From Mycobacterium sp. ST-F2 (GTDB taxonomy: Bacteria; Actinomycetota; Actinomycetes; Mycobacteriales; Mycobacteriaceae): DNA of 64,000 bases. The notes under the pieces are model-generated. The model saw only the letters and a list, made by a program, of their open reading frames with translations. It was not told the origin of the DNA and ran no database searches. Below are positions 59,262 to 64,000 of the stretch, piece after piece. Location of the stretch: the NCBI RefSeq assembly GCF_001905655.1, contig NZ_JMHT01000068.1, positions 1 through 64,000 on the forward strand. The letters are read 5' to 3'. Numbering within the stretch: position 1 is the stretch's first letter; each line of letters begins with the position of its first letter. Both the position numbers and the translations under genes were made by a program.

Positions 59262-60658
59262 GAGGCGACAACCTCCGGATCGACCGTGGCCTGCACGATC
59301 TCCTCGAGTTCGCCGATCCTGGTTCTGGCGTAGGCCTGCTGCTCGGTGATGGTCAGCTGACCGCGCTGGCGGCTCAAGAACGTCACCGTCCACGACAGCA
59401 GTGTGGCGATCTTGGTCTTGAAGCCCACCAGGTAGATCAGGTGCAGACCCAGCCAGGCCAGCCAGGCGATGAAGCCGCCGAATTCGAGCTTGGACTGCCC
59501 GCCGAGCGGAATCTGGGCGACGGCGTTCCACTTGGAGACCGTGGCCATCGAGCCCTTGTCGAAGTACGAGAACGGTTCGCGCGGCTTGGGTTTGGTGCCG
59601 TGCGCACGGGCCTTGGCCTCGTTCTTGAGGATGGCAGCGACGTGCTTGCCGCCCTGGATTGCGCCCTGCGCCATGCCCGGGACGCCGTCGACGAACGCCA
59701 TGTCGCCGACGACGAACACGTTGGGGTGGCCCGGGATCGACAGATCGGGGTTCACCTTGACGCGGCCGGCCCGGTCGATTTCGGTCTCGGATTGGTTGGC
59801 CAGGTCGCGGCCGAGCGGGCTGGCCTGCACACCGGCCGACCACACCTTGCATGCCGACTCGATGCGCCGGATGGTGCCGTCCTTGTCCTTGACGGTGATG
59901 CCGTTGCGGTCGACGTCGGTCACCATGGCGTTGAGCTGAATCTCCACGCCCATCTTCTCGAGCTGGTTCTTGGCCTTGAGGCCCAGCTTCTCGCCCATGG
60001 GCGGCAGCACCGCGGGTGCCGCGTCGAGCAGGATGACCTTGGCCTCGGTCGGGTCGATGTGCCGGAAGCTGCCCTTGAGCGTCTGGTCGGACAGCTCCTG
60101 GATCTGACCGGCCATCTCCACACCGGTCGGGCCGGCGCCGACGACCACGAAGGTCAGCAGCTTCTTGCGGCGCTCCGGGTCGCTGGACCGCTCGGCCTGC
60201 TCGAACGCACCCAGGATGCGGCCGCGCAGCTCGAGTGCGTCGTCGATGGTCTTCATGCCGGGCGCCCACTCGGCGAAGTGGTCGTTGCCGAAGTACGACT
60301 GACCGGCGCCGGCGGCGATGATCAGGCTGTCGTACGGCGTGCTGTAGGTGTGCCCCAGCAGGATCGAGTCGACGGTCTGGTTCTCCAGGTCGATGTGGGT
60401 CACATCGCCGAGCAGCACCTGGGCGTTCTGCTGCTTGCGCAGGATCAGCCGGGTCGGTGGGGCGATCTCACCTTCGGAGATGATGCCCGTGGCCACCTGG
60501 TACAGCAGCGGCTGGAACAGGTGGTGGGTGGTACGGGCGATCAGCTTGATGTCGACATCAGCGTGCTTGAGGGCTTTGGCACTGGACAGGCCGCCGAAGC
60601 CCGAACCGATGATGACGACTTTGTGGCGATCCGTTGCCGTAGCTCCGGGGTGGACCAT
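59258..60658 (-). CDS. ndh: Type II NADH dehydrogenase
   Basis: A 466-residue monotopic flavoenzyme that moves electrons from NADH to menaquinone without pumping protons. The FAD site VVIIGSGFGGLSSAKALKHAD is near residue 14 and the NADH site FVVVGAGPTGVEMAGQIQEL near residue 170. NVFVVGDMAFVDGVPGMAQGAIQGGKHVA is the C-terminal FAD motif, with a hydrophobic C-terminus (FIAWLAWLGLHLIYLVGFKTK) for membrane attachment. The M. tuberculosis counterpart is Rv1854c; it is the essential drug-target NDH-2 in that species. Confidence 0.95.
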   Translation of the reverse strand: MVHPGATATDRHKVVIIGSGFGGLSSAKALKHADVDIKLIARTTHHLFQPLLYQVATGIISEGEIAPPTRLILRKQQNAQVLLGDVTHIDLENQTVDSILLGHTYSTPYDSLIIAAGAGQSYFGNDHFAEWAPGMKTIDDALELRGRILGAFEQAERSSDPERRKKLLTFVVVGAGPTGVEMAGQIQELSDQTLKGSFRHIDPTEAKVILLDAAPAVLPPMGEKLGLKAKNQLEKMGVEIQLNAMVTDVDRNGITVKDKDGTIRRIESACKVWSAGVQASPLGRDLANQSETEIDRAGRVKVNPDLSIPGHPNVFVVGDMAFVDGVPGMAQGAIQGGKHVAAILKNEAKARAHGTKPKPREPFSYFDKGSMATVSKWNAVAQIPLGGQSKLEFGGFIAWLAWLGLHLIYLVGFKTKIATLLSWTVTFLSRQRGQLTITEQQAYARTRIGELEEIVQATVDPEVVAS

Positions 60659-60755
60659 GTTGAGGGGCTCCTCGACCTACTACAAGACTGTTTACATATA
60701 CAGGCTAGTCGCAGCTGAATCGATCAATGCAGTGAGATGCCCCACCGGCTCCGGC

Positions 60756-61685
60756 TCAGGCGTCGATGGCCTCCTTCAGGGCTGCTCCGAGGGCGGTGAT
60801 GACACCGGGCACGTATCCGGTCACGCTGGTCGGAATGTTGATGATGACGCCGCCGATGCCCGCGTCGAAGACCTTCGCCTTCAACTGTTCGGCGACATTC
60901 TCGGCGCTGCCGGCGACCATGCGCTGGCTCATCTGGGCCGGGACCAGGTCCGACGTCGCGTTGTCGTCGATGAAGGCGGTGACGAGCATGCTCGTCTCGA
61001 GCGTGGCCGGGTCGCGGTCGATCTTCTCGCACGCCTCCCGCACCACCTCGACCTTGCGTGCCAACTCGTCGAAGCCGGCAATGACGTTGAGGTGGTCGAA
61101 GTGCTGGGCCGCCAGCGGAATGGTCTTCTTCTCGCCGCTACCGCCGATCAGCAGCGGAATGTGGTCGCGGAAGCGAGGATTCGCCATGGCCTCGACGGTG
61201 CGGTAGTACTTCCCGCTGAATGTCGGGCGCTCGCCCTTGAGCATGGGCAGCACGATTTGCAGCGACTCGTCGAGGCGGTTGAACCGGTCGGTGAAGGTGC
61301 CGAAGTCGAAGCCCAGCTGGTCATGCTCGAGTTCGAACCAGCCGGTACCCACGCCGAGGATCGCCCGGCCCTGGCTCATCACGTCGAGGGTCGTGATGGC
61401 CTTGGCGAGCAGTGTCGGGTTCCGGTAGGTGTTGCCGGTGACCAGGGTGCCCAGTTGCACATTCCGGGTGGCGGTGGCCAGTCCGCCGAGCGCGGTGTAG
61501 GCCTCCAGCATCGGCTGGTCGGGAGTGCCCAGCATGGGCAGCTGATAGAAGTGGTCCATCACGAAGACGGAGTCGAAGCCGGCGGCCTCGGCTTCCTGGG
61601 CCTGGGCGATGACGGTCGGGAACAGCTCACCGACACCGGTGCCGTAGGAGAAATTGGGGATCTGAAGACCGAGTCGAATCGTCAC
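60756..61685 (-). CDS. LLM-class F420-dependent oxidoreductase (Rv1855c-like)
   Basis: A 309-residue bacterial-luciferase-fold protein with MTIRLGLQIPNFSYGTGVGELFPTVIAQAQEAEAAGFDSVFVMDHF. NVQLGTLVTGNTYRNPTLLAKAITTLDVMSQGRAILGVGTGWFELEH is the F420-binding core, and IPLLIGGSGEKKTIPLAAQHFDHLN the phosphate loop. F420-dependent hydride transfer is the likely chemistry; the substrate is unknown. It is transcribed away from the SDR gene, about 97 bp upstream of which ndh begins. Confidence 0.88.
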   Translation of the reverse strand: MTIRLGLQIPNFSYGTGVGELFPTVIAQAQEAEAAGFDSVFVMDHFYQLPMLGTPDQPMLEAYTALGGLATATRNVQLGTLVTGNTYRNPTLLAKAITTLDVMSQGRAILGVGTGWFELEHDQLGFDFGTFTDRFNRLDESLQIVLPMLKGERPTFSGKYYRTVEAMANPRFRDHIPLLIGGSGEKKTIPLAAQHFDHLNVIAGFDELARKVEVVREACEKIDRDPATLETSMLVTAFIDDNATSDLVPAQMSQRMVAGSAENVAEQLKAKVFDAGIGGVIINIPTSVTGYVPGVITALGAALKEAIDA

Positions 61686-61718
61686 GATTCGACCCTAGTC
61701 ACCAACCGCCGTGCGCCG

Positions 61719-61758
61719 TCCCGGTTTTCGCCGGGCGCGAAGCCCGGGCGAAACGGGA
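61719..61758 (-). terminator. GC-rich hairpin downstream of the SDR gene
   Basis: Near-complementary arms at 61719-61736 and 61742-61758, mainly TCCCG(G)TTTTCGCCGGGC paired with GCCCGGGCGAAACGGGA, around a 5-nt loop. It starts 14 nt past the SDR stop on the minus strand. Confidence 0.7.
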
Positions 61759-61771
61759 ATAAATCCTGAGA

Positions 61772-62443
61772 TCAGGCGAAGGTGGCGAGCGCGCCGGCGC
61801 TCACGTGCAGCGTCTCGCCGGTGATGTGGCGAGCGGCCGGGGTGGTGAGGAACAGGGCGAGCTTGGTCAGCTCGGACCCGACCGTCGCGTTGCCGGCGTC
61901 GATACCGTCGTAGCCCGCCTCGGAGCCGCGGCCGGCGGCGACGACGTTGATGGTGATGCCGCGGATGCCGAAGTGCTCGGCCTGGCCGGCGGTCCAGTTG
62001 GACACGGCTGCCTTGATCGCGGCGTCTGCGGTGCCGTCCTTGGGGCATTCCGGCACGACGGTGACGATGGCGCCGCCCGAGCGCATCTGGTCGCCGAGGA
62101 TCTGGACGGTCAGCACCGCCGACAGCAGCGCGGAGTCGAGCGTGTTGCGCCACACGGTGGCGCGCTCGGCCAGCGTGTAGGTGCGCGGGTCGCCCGCGGA
62201 CCAGGCCGGAGCCGGGACGTTGATGATGGTGTCGAGGTGCTGCGGCAGCTTGTCGCGCATCTTCTCGAGCGCGGCGCCGTCGGTGTTGTCCAGCACGATC
62301 GACTCGACTTCGAGTTCCTTGGCGGCAACCTCGAGCTCATCGCGGCGGGCTCCGGCGATGACGACGTTGTGCCCGGCGTCGCGGAATCCTTCTGCGATGA
62401 CGCGGCCGAGATCGGTGTCGCCTCCGGTGACCAGAACGTCCAT
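61772..62443 (-). CDS. SDR-family oxidoreductase (Rv1856c-like)
   Basis: A 223-residue short-chain dehydrogenase-like protein. The nucleotide-binding segment MDVLVTGGDTDLGRVIAEGFRDAGHNVVIAGARRDEL is intact. The catalytic YxxxK tetrad of SDR enzymes is not visible where AAIKAAVSNWTAGQAEHFGIRGITIN occurs, so it may be an atypical or non-catalytic member. GAGGAGG 9-10 nt upstream supports the ATG at 62443 over upstream starts. It is divergent from modA. Confidence 0.8.
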   Translation of the reverse strand: MDVLVTGGDTDLGRVIAEGFRDAGHNVVIAGARRDELEVAAKELEVESIVLDNTDGAALEKMRDKLPQHLDTIINVPAPAWSAGDPRTYTLAERATVWRNTLDSALLSAVLTVQILGDQMRSGGAIVTVVPECPKDGTADAAIKAAVSNWTAGQAEHFGIRGITINVVAAGRGSEAGYDGIDAGNATVGSELTKLALFLTTPAARHITGETLHVSAGALATFA

Positions 62444-62553
62444 GAGCAGGGCCTCCTCGTGTGCAGCGCTGAACGCGGTTGCCGCCATGTTACTGGACAG
62501 TAGCTAGCTGACGAAACTCGCCACGCGGAGGAAACCGCCCTAGGGTTCTGCCA

Positions 62554-63327
62554 ATGTGGCTCATGCGCAAGTTGATGCGTGCCGTGGCGGTATTGGTCCT
62601 GCTGGGGAGTGTGACCGCGCTCTCCGCGTGTGATTCGGGTTCGAAGCAGTCGGGCCCGGTTGTCAACGTCTACGCGGCGGCATCGCTGAAGGGCGCGTTC
62701 ACCGCCCTCGCCGACCGCTACAAGAAGGACAATCCCGGCGCGGACGTCCAGTTCAACTTCGCGGGCTCGTCGTCGTTGGTCGAGCAGCTGACGCAGGGCG
62801 CCAAGGCCGACGTCTTCGCCTCGGCCGACGCCAACAACATGACCAAGGCGGCCAAGGCCGGTCTGCTGGCCCACACTCCGGCGAACTTCGCCTCCAACAC
62901 GCTCGTCATCGTGACGCGGCCGGGTAATCCGAAGCAGCTGGGCAACTTCGGCGATCTGGCTCGGCCCGGGTTGAACGTCGTGGTGTGCGCCGCCCAGGTG
63001 CCGTGCGGCACGGCCACCCGCAAGGTCGAGAAGATCGCCGGCGTGGAGCTGAAGCCCGTCAGCGAGGAGACGTCCGTCACCGATGTGCTCAACAAGGTCA
63101 CCACCGGGCAGGCCGACGCCGGTGTCGTCTACCAGACCGACGCGCAGTCGGCTGGTGACAAGGTTGCCAAGGTCGACTTCCCGCAGGCGGCGTCGGCGGT
63201 GAACATCTACCCGATCGCGGTGCTGAAGTCGTCGGCGGACACGGCGGCCGCGCAGCGGTTCGTCGACCTCGTGACCGGTGACGTGGGGCGGCAGACCCTG
63301 ACCCAGTTCGGATTCGCGAAACCTTGA
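62554..63327 (+). CDS. modA: Molybdate ABC transporter substrate-binding lipoprotein
   Basis: A 257-residue binding protein. The signal peptide ends in the lipobox LSAC, so it is lipid-anchored. The oxyanion-binding fold shows VVNVYAAASLKGAFTALADRYKK, FNFAGSSSLVEQLTQGAKADVFASADANNM and VYQTDAQSAGDKVAKVDFP. These match the molybdate-binding ModA family; the Ser and Tyr ligands are visible as ASL and SSS. It is the first gene of modABC, overlapping modB by 4 bp (TTGA). Confidence 0.92.
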   Translation: MWLMRKLMRAVAVLVLLGSVTALSACDSGSKQSGPVVNVYAAASLKGAFTALADRYKKDNPGADVQFNFAGSSSLVEQLTQGAKADVFASADANNMTKAAKAGLLAHTPANFASNTLVIVTRPGNPKQLGNFGDLARPGLNVVVCAAQVPCGTATRKVEKIAGVELKPVSEETSVTDVLNKVTTGQADAGVVYQTDAQSAGDKVAKVDFPQAASAVNIYPIAVLKSSADTAAAQRFVDLVTGDVGRQTLTQFGFAKP

Positions 63328-64000
63328 ACCCCGGACTGCCGCGCTGGATCTACCTCCCCGCGGTACTCGGTGCGCTGTTCGTCGTCCTGCCGCTGATCGC
63401 CGTCGCCGCGAAGGTCGACTGGTCCCGGTTCCTCGACCTGATCAGCAGCGAATCGTCGGTCACCGCGCTGGTCCTGAGTCTCAAGACCGCCGCCGCCAGC
63501 ACCCTGCTCTGTGTGGTGCTGGGCGTGCCGATGGCGCTGGTGCTGGCGCGGAGCCGGTCCCGCGCGGTGCGCTGGACCCGCCCGCTGATCCTGTTGCCGC
63601 TGGTGTTGCCGCCGGTCGTCGGCGGTATCGCGCTGCTGTATGCCTTCGGCCGGCTGGGTCTGATCGGTAAGTACCTGGACGCCGCCGGTGTGCACATCGC
63701 GTTCTCGACGACGGCGGTCGTGCTGGCGCAGACGTTCGTCTCGCTGCCGTTCCTGGTGATCGCCCTCGAAGGTGCGGCCCGCACGGCCGGGTCGCAGTAC
63801 GAGGCTGTCGCCGCCACGCTGGGTGCCCGCCCGACGACGGTGTGGCGTCGGGTCACGTTGCCGATGCTGGCGCCCGGCCTGGTGTCGGGCTCGGTGCTGG
63901 CGTTCGCGCGGTCGCTGGGCGAGTTCGGTGCGACGCTGACGTTCGCGGGTTCCCGCGAGGGGGTGACGCGGACGCTGCCGCTGGAGATCTACCTGCAGCG
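63324..64000 (+). CDS. modB: Molybdate ABC transporter permease (3' truncated by window)
   Basis: The coding frame begins with TTG at 63324 overlapping the modA stop and runs off the right edge after 225 codons. The N-terminus reads MNPGLPRWIYLPAVLG. Helices follow at VLGALFVVLPLIAVAAK and ALVLSLKTAAASTLLCVVLGVPMALVLARS. LILLPLVLPPVVGGIALLYAF and TTAVVLAQTFVSLPFLVIALEGAA continue. The coupling loop EAVAATLGARPTTVWRRVTLPML is the EAA motif that docks ModC. It closely resembles the M. tuberculosis ModB sequence as I remember it. Confidence 0.92.
   Translation, partial: MNPGLPRWIYLPAVLGALFVVLPLIAVAAKVDWSRFLDLISSESSVTALVLSLKTAAASTLLCVVLGVPMALVLARSRSRAVRWTRPLILLPLVLPPVVGGIALLYAFGRLGLIGKYLDAAGVHIAFSTTAVVLAQTFVSLPFLVIALEGAARTAGSQYEAVAATLGARPTTVWRRVTLPMLAPGLVSGSVLAFARSLGEFGATLTFAGSREGVTRTLPLEIYLQ

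Overview
The window is high-GC DNA from a mycobacterium, most likely a free-living, rapidly growing Mycolicibacterium type. From about 13.9 kb to the right edge the gene order follows the Mycobacterium tuberculosis block from Rv1814 (sterol desaturase) to Rv1858 (modB) almost gene for gene. Supporting hallmarks are secA2, garA, pgsA2, glcB, guaB1, the BlaI/M56 pair, ure genes, type II ndh, F420/deazaflavin enzymes, LmeA-type and DUF732 proteins, GTG starts and many 4-bp GTGA overlaps. The species cannot be fixed from the sequence alone. The tuberculosis comparisons are from memory, not from an alignment run here.

Layout. 0-14 kb is accessory: a 5'-truncated 13E12/HNH gene, small exported proteins, an SGNH hydrolase, a lipid-binding DUF2993 protein, an operon of Ser/Thr kinase, F420 monooxygenase and SnoaL protein, a ferredoxin-reductase/diiron-hydrolase pair, and malQ. 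14-21 kb: sterol desaturase, a lectin-LysM protein, a secreted protease, a deazaflavin nitroreductase divergent from its TetR neighbour, an FAD oxidoreductase behind a KstR-type operator, and a BacA-like ABC importer. 21-29.7 kb: secA2, pgsA2, DUF881/Sbp/DUF881, gcvH, garA, two MerR genes and a DUF151 nuclease. 29.8-32.9 kb: a tandem glycine riboswitch and gcvP. 32.9-37.1 kb: a urate catabolic island (permease, uricase, OHCU decarboxylase, HIU hydrolase, RpiR regulator) where M. tuberculosis carries Rv1833c-Rv1835c. 37-52 kb: a GGDEF protein, a VWA protein, glcB, a five-gene overlapping operon (two CNNM/CBS proteins, a glycosylase-like protein, lipase, esterase), guaB1 and gnd. 52-55 kb: the BlaI/M56 pair and an iron-regulated locus with two IdeR-type sites, one before a FhuF-like gene and one before a structured small RNA at the position of MrsI. 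55-64 kb: urease operon ureABCFGD, ndh, an F420 oxidoreductase, an SDR protein, modA and a partial modB.

How the parts fit. Glycine cleavage is represented by gcvH and gcvP, with a riboswitch on gcvP, and GarA, the regulator of 2-oxoglutarate metabolism, lies between them. Nitrogen salvage is represented by the urate island and the urease operon, although the steps from allantoin to urea are not in this window. Iron control is concentrated at 53.4-54.4 kb. The most interesting signals are regulatory: the MrsI-like RNA, two IdeR-type promoters, a KstR-type palindrome, paired TetR operators, a 19-bp palindrome before a MerR gene, and terminators placed inside or right beside neighbouring genes. 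No CRISPR array, tRNA, rRNA or intact insertion sequence was recognised.
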